Below are positions 9,299 to 17,986 of a stretch of DNA of 64,000 nucleotides, in pieces. Positions within the stretch are counted from its first letter, which is position 1, and each line of letters starts with the position of its first letter. The notes beneath the pieces are model-generated. The model saw only the letters and a list, made by a program, of their open reading frames with translations. It was not told the origin of the DNA and did not search any database. The position numbers and the translations under genes were made by a program. The stretch is from Coxiellaceae bacterium. GTDB lineage: Bacteria; Pseudomonadota; Gammaproteobacteria; Coxiellales; Coxiellaceae. The stretch covers positions 62,001-126,000 of the forward strand of contig WTGG01000023.1 of NCBI GenBank assembly GCA_011523685.1. The letters are read 5' to 3'.

Positions 9299-10102
9299 CT
9301 ATTCTAGTTGAATTTCCTGACTTAATAAAATAAATTCTTTCACACTCAATTCCTGTGGCCTCAAAGTAAGATCAATGGATACACGATCTAATACATCACT
9401 ATTAACCATAGATTGTAAACTCTTACGTAGTGTTTTACGCCTCATGGTAAATACTTGCGACACTAACTGACTGAATAAATCGTAGCCCGACTTATCTAAA
9501 GATAATTGGCTATGAGGATACAAACGAATAAATGTTGAATCAACCTTTGGTGGTGGATGAAATGCCTCAGGCCCAACATCAAAAAGACACTCAACATCAC
9601 AAAAATACTGCGTCATGACACTTAAACGTCCGTATTGCGAACTACCCACCTCGGCACTCATTCGCTCTGCCACCTCTTTTTGTAACAAGAAATGCATATC
9701 ATCGATCAATGACAGTGACTCAAAAATATGGAACATCAGCGGTGTTGAAATATTATAAGGCAAGTTACCAACGACTCTTAGCTGCTGACTAGAATCTCTG
9801 ATTAGTGAAGCAAAGTTGAATTGCAAAACATCTGCTTGATGAACTGTTAACTGACTAGGGTTCCCCATTGCCTCTAACAGAGGAATCAAATCACGATCAA
9901 GCTCCACAGCGTCCATATGTAACAAACAATCGAGCAAATATACAGTTAAAGCACCACGACCTGGGCCAATTTCAACTAATCTATCATGAGCTTTTGGACC
10001 AATGGATGTTACCATCTGTTGAAGCACTGATGAATCTGTCAAGAAATGTTGGCCAAATCGTTTACGCGTACGAACACCCTTGTATGAGTTTGGCTTTCCC
10101 AT
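9299..10102 (-). CDS. rsmA: 16S rRNA (adenine1518-N6/adenine1519-N6) dimethyltransferase
   Basis: KsgA/RsmA dimethylates two adjacent adenines near the 3' end of 16S rRNA. RFGQHFLTD is at residues 15-23, the SAM-binding VEIGPGRGALT at about 43-53, and the catalytic NLPY at 113-116. The length of 267 aa is standard. Its ATG overlaps the surA stop by one base (TAATG), so translation is probably coupled, as in the conserved lptD-surA-rsmA cluster. pdxA, which sits between surA and rsmA in E. coli, is missing here. Confidence 0.95.
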   Translation of the reverse strand: MGKPNSYKGVRTRKRFGQHFLTDSSVLQQMVTSIGPKAHDRLVEIGPGRGALTVYLLDCLLHMDAVELDRDLIPLLEAMGNPSQLTVHQADVLQFNFASLIRDSSQQLRVVGNLPYNISTPLMFHIFESLSLIDDMHFLLQKEVAERMSAEVGSSQYGRLSVMTQYFCDVECLFDVGPEAFHPPPKVDSTFIRLYPHSQLSLDKSGYDLFSQLVSQVFTMRRKTLRKSLQSMVNSDVLDRVSIDLTLRPQELSVKEFILLSQEIQLE

Positions 10103-11052
10103 TACTGATCTGACACAATCTTAATATATGACTGTTTATAGATCTTTTTTAACCAATCTAACAATGCTTTATTGTACTGTTGTTCATAGGCTAAATTACG
10201 AGCTTGCTGAGTTGTGATATTAACCTGATTGCCTTTTTTATCAAGCAACATTAAGACATGCAACCCATTAGGTGCAGAGAAAGGAGATGAAACCTGACCC
10301 ACTGTCATTGTAGTTAGCTTGTCAGCAAATATACTTGGTAATTGCTGGGCTGTTCGCCAACCTAAGTCTGTCACTTCGCCACCTTGCAATGTATCTGTAG
10401 CAACGCCAGCTTTAAGCTGTTTTTGTATGGTGTTTGCAATGCTCACAGCTTGCTGCTGTTGTTCTTTTGTAGGCGAAGAAGGCAAAGGAACTAATACATC
10501 CACAGCCTTATATTTAACGCTAGATGCTTGATGAGCCTTTAACACCTTGCTTGCTTTTGCAATATCTTGATTTGAGACCTGAACATCTTGACCAACAACC
10601 TGATGCTGAAGTTTTGAGATAATGATTTGGTCTTTAATTTCTGATTTAAAGTTATCAAAAGAAAGTCCCTGCGAAGACAGCTGAGCTTTGAGTTGAGACA
10701 GTGTCACTTTCTTCCGCTTGGCAATATTAGCTATCGCATCAGCTACTTCCTCATCAGTGACAGAGATGCCTGCCTTACTAGCCATTTGTAATTGTAATTT
10801 TTTATAAATAAGCTGCTTTAAAATTTGTGCTTTTAATTTGCTCTGGTCAGGTAGCTGCATTTGAGCAGCTTGTGCTTGCAAGGCCGCTTGTTTTAATTGC
10901 AAGTCTAACTCCGACTGTAATATCACACTATCATTCACAATTGCTACAATGCTATTTTCCTTCTGCGCCATAGAAGCAGGTGATGGTAGCTCTGCTGCAC
11001 CAACAAATAAACTGGTCATTAATAGTATCAAGACTCCAAATATTCTAAACAT
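10102..11052 (-). CDS. surA: Periplasmic chaperone/peptidyl-prolyl isomerase SurA, one-parvulin form
   Basis: SurA escorts unfolded outer-membrane proteins, LptD among them, through the periplasm. A signal peptide at residues 1-19 ends in VGAAELP, and the chaperone domain starts IVAIVNDSVILQSELD. At 316 aa it is about 110 residues shorter than E. coli SurA (428 aa). Only one PpiC/parvulin domain is evident (about 175-275, with GGEVTDLGWRTAQQLP and FSAPNGLHVLMLLDKKG). A C-terminal helix closes the chaperone core. It lies just downstream of lptD. Confidence 0.91.
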   Translation of the reverse strand: MFRIFGVLILLMTSLFVGAAELPSPASMAQKENSIVAIVNDSVILQSELDLQLKQAALQAQAAQMQLPDQSKLKAQILKQLIYKKLQLQMASKAGISVTDEEVADAIANIAKRKKVTLSQLKAQLSSQGLSFDNFKSEIKDQIIISKLQHQVVGQDVQVSNQDIAKASKVLKAHQASSVKYKAVDVLVPLPSSPTKEQQQQAVSIANTIQKQLKAGVATDTLQGGEVTDLGWRTAQQLPSIFADKLTTMTVGQVSSPFSAPNGLHVLMLLDKKGNQVNITTQQARNLAYEQQYNKALLDWLKKIYKQSYIKIVSDQ

Positions 11053-11066
11053 AACTCTTTCTCTTT

Positions 11067-13577
11067 CTAATAGTCTCCAAACTCATCATGATAAGAAGGA
11101 ATACCGTTTGCAATAATTGATGATGCACTGGTTCCAGCGCTCCCCAACCCCTTTAATAATAATTCGATATAATAACCCGTGCTGTAGTCATTAGTACTGT
11201 AGTTAAAATAACGATTCGCTGTGACACGAGCTGCCCAACAACACGTACTATACTGAGCGCCTGTAAAATAAGACTCCAATTGATCATTCGCGATATTATA
11301 ATACCAATAGCCTAGAAGACTCCAGCGATCATTCACTGGCCACGCAGAACCGACTTGAATTAAGTTTGTATCGCTATCACTCGAGTTTGTCGCTGTATTA
11401 GCGTGAATATAATCATAACCAATATCAATCACTGAGCGGTCATTACGATTCAATCGCGTCACTACACTAGCATTGTTCATATATCCATCAACTACATCCC
11501 AAGCCGCAGAGACCGTTGTTGACCAGTACTTCTTAGGATAGAACTTTGCTGAACCAATCAGTGGCGAAATATCATCATATAACCCCGAGCATGAATCACC
11601 CAAGCAAACTTCTTGCGGTTCAAAATAATTAATAATCCCCAACTGAAATCGAATTTTTTCTGCAGCGGTCTTTGTATCAAGAACTCTTGAACTCACACTC
11701 AAACTTAACTGGTTGGCATTTTGAAGCCGGTCATACCCTGTATAAGCATTCGTTGAAAATAAATCATTAAAAGACAGTGGTAATAAGGTTGTATCATATA
11801 CGGGGTATTGATCTTGATCCATATGTGGCACATACAAATAAAACAATCGTGGCTCTAGTGTTTGAGTGTAATTTTGACCACCCATTTGAAAATTTTGATT
11901 AAAATACAGACCACTATCAATATTAATAATTGGTAACGTTCTTGACTGAGAGAAGTAAGGGCGCTCTTCACCGGGGTCGTCTGTTGATAAATTTGAAGAA
12001 TAAATAGTGCTATCTATAGTCAATGTTGGCTTGATATAGCCACTGACAAAATCCCATGGATAACTTACAGAAGGTGCCAAATGCACACGCAGTCCGGTTG
12101 GCTGCTCATAGGTATAAGGCTCATAATCACTACTATAGGCAAAATTAACCATCTGCCCGTCCATGCTAACAGTAGCATTATGCCAAACCTGATCTTTTTG
12201 TCCGATAAAATCCAACTCCGGCAATCGTCGGTACTGATTTGTGACATCACTATTTGTATCAGAGATGAGATGCATGGTTTGATAACCCTGAAACAATAGA
12301 TTTGCCATCCAATGTTCTGACGAATACTGTAGATTCCATTCGTTCAGCAACTGTCTTGCCCAAGTTGACCCATCATTCGTTTCAAAATCATTAAAATAAT
12401 ACGGATCAGAAGCATAATTAACAGTAACCGTTGATTTCCAACGTTGATCTAACTGTGTTGACTGATGCCATGACACAAACCCTCTTGTATTACTCATATC
12501 ATCAAGCGCATCAATATACTCTGTTTGAGAAGGGTATGATGCTATGGAATCTGCCTTAAACTGACCAAAAGCATTATCGTATGGCAGAAAACTAACATAC
12601 ACAGTACCATCAGATGATTGTGTTAAATAACGAAAAGTATTTTTCAACATCAAACCATGCTCACTTAACCATTCAGGAACAAAAAGATCGTCATAATTTG
12701 GTGCTAAATTAAAATAGTATGGCGTACCAACCGCCAAGCCATTAAAATTTGAATAACCTACTTGCGGAGTTAAAAAGCCAGACTTGCGCTGATCCGTTAA
12801 ATTAAATGAGAAATAAGGCCAGTAAAATACAGGGATTTTCTTAATGTGCAATAAAGCATTATAAGCGGAACCATAGCCTTCCTCTTGATTCAGTCTCACT
12901 TTTTTAGCAGAAATTTTCCAAAAAGGATCACTCGGGGGACACATACTTAAAACAGCATGTGACAATGTTGATATATTATTATTATTCTCCTGCGTGAAAT
13001 GTTGTGCCGTTCCCCATAAGTTTTTTGCCTCTGCTGAAGGTTGCACTTGATGAAAAACACCATGCTCAACTTGCAAGGTATTGATGGTATAATCCATAAT
13101 CGCATAGGTGCCCGTGACAATCGTATCATGCTCCATAATTTTAACATGACCTATCAATTTAATTCGTTTGATCTTCCCCGTTTTAACATCGCGATAAACT
13201 TGTGCTTTATCCGCCTCAACAATACGACCAGGCTGCGTAACAACAACATGATCTTCAATATCAACACGGCCATCATGTCGATATTGCGTAGCGCCTTTTG
13301 CAGTAATAGATGTAGGTGATGCATCAATTGGTTTTAATGAAACTGCTTTTTGCAAAGCTTTGGGTTGACGATAATAGCCCTCACACAAATCCTTTGCCGA
13401 ATCACTAGCTACCCAACCTAATTGATCCGCAACCTCTTGCTGGGAGATATTAAATGGTGTTGATACCGGAACTTGCAAAGATGAACCCTCACCGCCCACA
13501 GACGTTGCTACGCCACAGGAAAGCATTAATAAAAAGAATGAGCGACTCACTGTCGTTAAGCAAGCAAAGGTCTTCAT
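11067..13577 (-). CDS. lptD: LPS-assembly outer-membrane protein LptD
   Basis: The outer-membrane barrel that delivers LPS to the cell surface with LptE. A signal peptide covers about residues 1-29, an LptA-like beta-jellyroll domain about 95-170 (RIVEADKAQVYRDVKTGKI), and a long C-terminal barrel rich in aromatic residues follows. E. coli LptD forms two disulfides between N-terminal cysteines and an adjacent Cys pair near the C-terminus. The same layout is visible: CEGYYRQP, SMCPPSDPFW and a late STCCW pair. An additional CLGDSC is present. The length is 836 aa. It is first in the run lptD-surA-rsmA-usp-sppA-apaH. Confidence 0.95.
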   Translation of the reverse strand: MKTFACLTTVSRSFFLLMLSCGVATSVGGEGSSLQVPVSTPFNISQQEVADQLGWVASDSAKDLCEGYYRQPKALQKAVSLKPIDASPTSITAKGATQYRHDGRVDIEDHVVVTQPGRIVEADKAQVYRDVKTGKIKRIKLIGHVKIMEHDTIVTGTYAIMDYTINTLQVEHGVFHQVQPSAEAKNLWGTAQHFTQENNNNISTLSHAVLSMCPPSDPFWKISAKKVRLNQEEGYGSAYNALLHIKKIPVFYWPYFSFNLTDQRKSGFLTPQVGYSNFNGLAVGTPYYFNLAPNYDDLFVPEWLSEHGLMLKNTFRYLTQSSDGTVYVSFLPYDNAFGQFKADSIASYPSQTEYIDALDDMSNTRGFVSWHQSTQLDQRWKSTVTVNYASDPYYFNDFETNDGSTWARQLLNEWNLQYSSEHWMANLLFQGYQTMHLISDTNSDVTNQYRRLPELDFIGQKDQVWHNATVSMDGQMVNFAYSSDYEPYTYEQPTGLRVHLAPSVSYPWDFVSGYIKPTLTIDSTIYSSNLSTDDPGEERPYFSQSRTLPIINIDSGLYFNQNFQMGGQNYTQTLEPRLFYLYVPHMDQDQYPVYDTTLLPLSFNDLFSTNAYTGYDRLQNANQLSLSVSSRVLDTKTAAEKIRFQLGIINYFEPQEVCLGDSCSGLYDDISPLIGSAKFYPKKYWSTTVSAAWDVVDGYMNNASVVTRLNRNDRSVIDIGYDYIHANTATNSSDSDTNLIQVGSAWPVNDRWSLLGYWYYNIANDQLESYFTGAQYSTCCWAARVTANRYFNYSTNDYSTGYYIELLLKGLGSAGTSASSIIANGIPSYHDEFGDY

Positions 13578-13690
13578 GAAACACCTGATCGTTTATGAAA
13601 CGTCTGTAATTTACATCCATCGACCGGCATGTTACCGTCTCTGAGCGATTTTGGCTATGGCCTATCGCATAAGAAAAGAGGCTAACTATT

Positions 13691-14725
13691 GTGCAACCTT
13701 CATCCAAACAACACTCACACCATAACAACGACCCCCAAAACCGGCTAAGCCTGTTAGAGCAATGGCTAAGTCAAATACTACACACACCTACCCTAACTTT
13801 AATACCACTATTAAAAGAAGCTAGTCGCCGCACCTACTATCGCGTCCAAACACCATCAACCAGTTACGTTGCCATGGACGCTCCACCAGAGCTTGAAGAC
13901 TGCCAACCTTTTATACAGATGACCAAGGCGCTCACTAAACACCACGTCTCCGTTCCCAAGATCTATCACCAAGAACTTTCCCGTGGGTTTCTTTTACTCT
14001 CAGATTTTGGCGATCAATTACTGCTCAATCAATTAGATAACGACACGGCTAATCAATATTACCACCAGGCGATGGATATCCTAATTAATATCCATCACTG
14101 CAAATGCCATCAAGAATACACACCCTTTCACAGTGACCCCACATATTGGCAAAAAGAACTTGAAGGATTCATCACTTGGTATGTTGAATATCGCCATCAA
14201 TACGTCCTTTCTTCCTCAGACCGCAGCGTATGGGAGAACCTACAAGAAATAATAACCTCGAATATTACACAACAACCCCAGGTTCTTACCCACAAAGACT
14301 TCCACTCCCGTAACTTAATGTGTCTAACTGATAATACGCTGGGTGTTTTAGACTACCAAGATGCTTTATTTGGCCCGATTACTTATGATATAGCCTCACT
14401 ACTCAACGACTGCTATATTGACTGGCCAAGAGGTCAGATTGAACAATGGTGTGCTATTTTTCAACACAAACTAGAACAATCTAAATTACTTCCGCAGAAA
14501 ACAAACAAACAATTTCTTAAATGGTTTGATTTAACTAGCCTACAACGGCACCTGAAAAACTTAGGCAACTTTGTTCGACTCAGTGAACAACAGCAACAAG
14601 CTCAGTTTTTAACTTACCTGCCCCGCATGCACCAATACATTGGGAGTATTTGCCAACGCTATAGCGAACTACACCCATTCCTTGATTGGTTCCAATCCAT
14701 ACATCAACAAGAGCCAACCTTATGA
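13691..14725 (+). CDS. amgK: Cell-wall sugar kinase AmgK (aminoglycoside-phosphotransferase fold)
   Basis: A 344-aa kinase with the APH signature THKDFHSRN at about residues 198-206 (catalytic Asp, metal-binding Asn) and LDYQDALFGP (metal Asp) about 20 residues later. Paired with MurU, AmgK phosphorylates N-acetylmuramic acid at C1 in the peptidoglycan recycling route of Pseudomonas. The GTG start at 13691 is the first start in the frame. The stop overlaps the murU start (ATGA). The pair is divergent from lptD, as in pseudomonads. Confidence 0.86.
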   Translation: MQPSSKQHSHHNNDPQNRLSLLEQWLSQILHTPTLTLIPLLKEASRRTYYRVQTPSTSYVAMDAPPELEDCQPFIQMTKALTKHHVSVPKIYHQELSRGFLLLSDFGDQLLLNQLDNDTANQYYHQAMDILINIHHCKCHQEYTPFHSDPTYWQKELEGFITWYVEYRHQYVLSSSDRSVWENLQEIITSNITQQPQVLTHKDFHSRNLMCLTDNTLGVLDYQDALFGPITYDIASLLNDCYIDWPRGQIEQWCAIFQHKLEQSKLLPQKTNKQFLKWFDLTSLQRHLKNLGNFVRLSEQQQQAQFLTYLPRMHQYIGSICQRYSELHPFLDWFQSIHQQEPTL

Positions 14726-15396
14726 AAGCTATGATACTCGCCGCAGGACTAGGGGAACGCATGCAGCCTCTTTCATGCACACAACCCAAACCCCTATTAA
14801 AAGCAGGGAAGCATCGACTCATCGAACATAACCTCATTGCTTTGCAACAAGCAGGCATTACAGACATCATCATTAATGTCCACCATCATGCTGAACAAAT
14901 CATATCGACCTTAGGTGATGGCCAACGCTACCAAGTCTCTATTCAATATTCACAGGAGAAAAATCAACTTCTTGGGACAGGTGGAGGGATTACCCAAGCA
15001 CTACCGTTACTGGGCTCTGAATCTTTTCTCTTATTGAGTGCCGATATCTGGACAGACTACCCTTTTGAAACGCTACTCTCACGAACGATTGAAGATGCAC
15101 ACCTCATTATGGTTGATAACCCCGCTTTTCATCCTAAAGGCGACTATTCATTAAATCCACATCATCAAATCACATTACCCAGCAACAATACACTCACATA
15201 CGCTAGCATGGGTGTATTTAACCCTAAACTATTTAACACCAAGCTCACCAAACCCTTTAACCTCACGCAAGCATTAGAACCCGCCATTCAATCTCAGCGT
15301 GTCAGCGGCGAACATTACAAAGGCCAGTGGTGGAATGTTGGAACTCCCGAGCTACTAGCGCAGTTAGATCAACACCTACAAGCCCCTAATCTTTAA
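14722..15396 (+). CDS. murU: N-acetylmuramate alpha-1-phosphate uridylyltransferase MurU
   Basis: A 224-aa nucleotidyltransferase with LAAGLGERMQPL at residues 6-17 and the PKPLLKAGKHRLIEH uridylyl motif. It converts MurNAc-1-phosphate to UDP-MurNAc, bypassing de novo UDP-MurNAc synthesis and the fosfomycin target MurA. I chose the ATG at 14722 for its overlap with the amgK stop and its canonical N-terminus. The 3' end overlaps the convergent esterase gene by 11 bases. Other sugar-1-phosphate nucleotidyltransferases look similar; the amgK neighbour decides. Confidence 0.86.
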   Translation: MKAMILAAGLGERMQPLSCTQPKPLLKAGKHRLIEHNLIALQQAGITDIIINVHHHAEQIISTLGDGQRYQVSIQYSQEKNQLLGTGGGITQALPLLGSESFLLLSADIWTDYPFETLLSRTIEDAHLIMVDNPAFHPKGDYSLNPHHQITLPSNNTLTYASMGVFNPKLFNTKLTKPFNLTQALEPAIQSQRVSGEHYKGQWWNVGTPELLAQLDQHLQAPNL

Positions 15397-16057
15397 ACCC
15401 AGTAACGGCCATCCAATGACTTAAATCAGCAATCTCTTTTTCGCATACAGCGTGCTCCATCGAATACTCATTCCAATCAACGGCACACCCCAATGCTTGC
15501 AGTATTGAAACAGAGCGTGATCCAAGCTGTATTGGTAATACAGGATCATAAGATCCATGAGCTAAAAATATAGGTAATGATTGATTATTTGTAGTTGGCT
15601 GGATCTGATTTACTAACGGCAAATAAGCCGACAAACCAACAACACCTGCTAAACGGTATGAAGACCGTAAAGCGGTATATTGTGCTATAGCACCCCCTTG
15701 AGAAAAACCAGCCAACAAAATACGATGAGGTGAAATACCTGCCGTTACCTGCTGTTCAACCAAAGCATGGATAGCACGCTCAGATTGAGCAAGCCCAATG
15801 CTATCTTCCGTATCTAATCGGTTTAAATCAAAAATATCAAACCATGCACGACAAGGTAGCCCACCCTGAATAGTCACTGGTCGGACTGGAGCATGAGGAA
15901 ATATATATCGCACTTTCAGTGATGAGGGTAATTGTAGTTGAGGAACAATACTCAAAAAGTCATGACCATCTGCGCCCAAGCCATGCATCCAAATTACGCT
16001 AGCATTTGCTACACCTTCAGGCTCACAAATAACAGTCTCTAATAGGCAGCTTGACAT
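15386..16057 (-). CDS. Alpha/beta-hydrolase, phospholipase/carboxylesterase family
   Basis: A 223-aa cytoplasmic serine hydrolase of the Abhydrolase_2 type (carboxylesterase/acyl-protein-thioesterase-like). The oxyanion region WMHGLGADGHDF is at residues 23-34, the nucleophile Ser119 in GFSQGG, and the likely acid and base are Asp171 (HGSYDPVLP) and His202 (SMEHAVC). A strong AGGAGG site precedes the ATG at 16057. The substrate cannot be told from sequence. It is convergent with murU and divergent from lptM. Confidence 0.87.
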   Translation of the reverse strand: MSSCLLETVICEPEGVANASVIWMHGLGADGHDFLSIVPQLQLPSSLKVRYIFPHAPVRPVTIQGGLPCRAWFDIFDLNRLDTEDSIGLAQSERAIHALVEQQVTAGISPHRILLAGFSQGGAIAQYTALRSSYRLAGVVGLSAYLPLVNQIQPTTNNQSLPIFLAHGSYDPVLPIQLGSRSVSILQALGCAVDWNEYSMEHAVCEKEIADLSHWMAVTGFKD

Positions 16058-16125
16058 ATACCCCTCCTTTTTTTAATAGTTCATTGACAAAAGTTATGTA
16101 ATATACCCTAAAAAATACATGCGGA

Positions 16126-16156
16126 TTGTTTATTTTATCTCGACTTTCGCTATAAT
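16126..16156 (+). promoter_or_regulatory. Candidate promoter for the lptM-DUF481-dapF unit
   Basis: A perfect TATAAT at 16151-16156 lies 29 bases upstream of the lptM ATG. The best -35 is TTGTTT at 16126-16131 with a long 19-base spacer, so the -10 carries most of the weight. Confidence 0.35.
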
Positions 16157-16185
16157 CATCTAAAAAATAATTAGCTAAAATCAAT

Positions 16186-16308
16186 ATGAAACGATGGACC
16201 GCGATATTCACAATACTTTTCATAATTAGCTCGCTAACCGGTTGTGGGCAAATGGGTCCTTTAACACTACCGAAGAAGCAAACTTCAACGCATCAAACTA
16301 AGGAATAA
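16186..16308 (+). CDS. lptM: LptM (YifL-like) small lipoprotein
   Basis: A 40-aa lipoprotein precursor, MKRWTAIFTILFIISSLTGC and on, with a lipobox cysteine at residue 20. The mature start CGQMGPLTLP matches the conserved CGxxGPLxxP of E. coli YifL/LptM. LptM associates with the LptDE translocon and favours correct LptD disulfide formation. Its place upstream of dapF is also conserved in E. coli. Here a DUF481 gene lies between, starting 4 bases after the lptM stop. Confidence 0.85.
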   Translation: MKRWTAIFTILFIISSLTGCGQMGPLTLPKKQTSTHQTKE

Positions 16309-16312
16309 AACC

Positions 16313-17059
16313 ATGCGACTACTGAGAATCACTCTGCCAATCACATGCATGTTTACTAGCATTGCACTAGCTCACGACATAGACTCAACACCTTCTCCCT
16401 GGGATGGCACCACAATAAATCTCGGCGGGGTGCAAAATACAGGTAACACTGAATCATCCAACTTTACGGGTGCGCTCAAAGTGATTTACAACAAAGACCG
16501 CTGGACGGACACCTTGAATATCAATGGCCAGTATGGGCGCAGCGACGGTGAAACCAACGCACAAATGTATAGCATTGAAAATAAAACTCAATACAGTCTC
16601 AATACTGTATCAACCATAAATAATTTTATTTATCTAGATACCGATACGGTCGTTAACCCTTTCAACTCCTATGACTTTACCTCAACACTAACAGCAGGTT
16701 ATGGGCGAGACTGGATTAAGAATGATAAATACACACTTTCAACTAGTATTGCGCCTGGTTACAACCAATCTTCCATACAAAACAGTGATACTATCGATGA
16801 TAGCTGGGCTGCCGTGGGAAACATCAATGCAATATGGAATATTTCCAGCTCAGCAAAGTTAACCGATGACAGTAAATTCTCCTTATATGATAACTATTGG
16901 GAAGTCACAACAACAGCCGCTTTAAATAATAAAATCAGTGGCAATTTATCATTGGTCCTCTCCTATTCGATCACTTACTTCTCAGAGATTCCAGAAGGCA
17001 CTGACTACACTGACCAAGTTAATACCATCACAAACGTCAGCCTGGCCTATAGCTTTTAA
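16313..17059 (+). CDS. DUF481 family outer-membrane barrel protein (YdiY-like)
   Basis: A 248-aa protein with a signal peptide (residues 1-20, cleavage after SIALA) and a mature part made of alternating beta strands rich in Asn, Thr, Ser and aromatics, ending in SLAYSF with a C-terminal aromatic as expected for a barrel. Features such as GGVQNTGNTESSNFTGALKV match DUF481, whose members include proteins named salt-induced outer membrane protein. The transport or structural role is not known. It is 2 bases upstream of dapF and probably cotranscribed with lptM. Confidence 0.82.
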   Translation: MRLLRITLPITCMFTSIALAHDIDSTPSPWDGTTINLGGVQNTGNTESSNFTGALKVIYNKDRWTDTLNINGQYGRSDGETNAQMYSIENKTQYSLNTVSTINNFIYLDTDTVVNPFNSYDFTSTLTAGYGRDWIKNDKYTLSTSIAPGYNQSSIQNSDTIDDSWAAVGNINAIWNISSSAKLTDDSKFSLYDNYWEVTTTAALNNKISGNLSLVLSYSITYFSEIPEGTDYTDQVNTITNVSLAYSF

Positions 17060-17061
17060 CC

Positions 17062-17889
17062 ATGGGCTTACCTTTTACCAAAATGCATGGCCTTGGAAAT
17101 GACTTTGTCGTCATTAATAATCTCGAAGGCGCATTTCAACCTGAGGTAAGCACCATTCAATCGATGGCTCATCGCAAAACAGGTATTGGCTTTGATCAGC
17201 TTCTATTACTAGAACCATCCACCCATCCTCAGGCTGACTTTAACTACCGAATCTTTAACGCTAACGGCCAAGAAGTAGAACACTGCGGGAATGGGGCTCG
17301 CTGTATAGGGTTATACATTCAGCATCACCAGCTTCACCCTAATCACTCAATTCAGCTAAATACTCAAGATAGTATTTTAACCATTTCTATTGACACAACC
17401 AACATGGTCACTGTCAATATGGGACAACCTGATTTCGAACCAGAAGACATTACTTATCGACACCGAAAAGCTGGATCTGTCCAAACAATGCCCGTTGATC
17501 ATTACGACCTTCCATTTTATTTAGTTTCGGTCGGCAACCCTCATGCTGTCATTCTAGAACCCACGACACACCCTCTAACTCTCGATCAACTGGGCAAACT
17601 ATTTAATCAACCCGCCTACTTTCCAAAAGGAATCAATGTATCCATTGCTCATATTGACAACCCTTCTAATGCAACTTTACACGTTTATGAACGCGGAGTC
17701 GGACAGACTCAAGCCTGCGGAACGGCAGCCTGCGCTGTGATGGCCCTAGGACACCACTTAAAAAAGTTAACCTCGAGCGCTCAGATTCATCAACCAGGTG
17801 GATCACTCAACATCAGCTGGAAGGGGCATGGAACAGACATCATAATGCAAGGTGAGGCCTGTTATGTATTTGACGGCCAATGGCTATAA
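17062..17889 (+). CDS. dapF: Diaminopimelate epimerase
   Basis: Interconverts LL- and meso-diaminopimelate for peptidoglycan and lysine synthesis. Both catalytic cysteines are visible: Cys75 in EHCGNGARC and about Cys218 in QTQACGTAAC. The N-terminus FTKMHGLGNDFVVI is characteristic. At 275 aa it is close to E. coli DapF (274). It is third in the lptM-DUF481-dapF unit. lysA, a frequent neighbour, is absent. Confidence 0.96.
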   Translation: MGLPFTKMHGLGNDFVVINNLEGAFQPEVSTIQSMAHRKTGIGFDQLLLLEPSTHPQADFNYRIFNANGQEVEHCGNGARCIGLYIQHHQLHPNHSIQLNTQDSILTISIDTTNMVTVNMGQPDFEPEDITYRHRKAGSVQTMPVDHYDLPFYLVSVGNPHAVILEPTTHPLTLDQLGKLFNQPAYFPKGINVSIAHIDNPSNATLHVYERGVGQTQACGTAACAVMALGHHLKKLTSSAQIHQPGGSLNISWKGHGTDIIMQGEACYVFDGQWL

Positions 17890-17986
17890 TCATTTCCACT
17901 ATAAACACGATGACCATAGAGTGTTATCCGAACAAAAGTTGGTATACAATGTTCGACTAGCTCGCAAAGATTAAAGGAGGATTATC

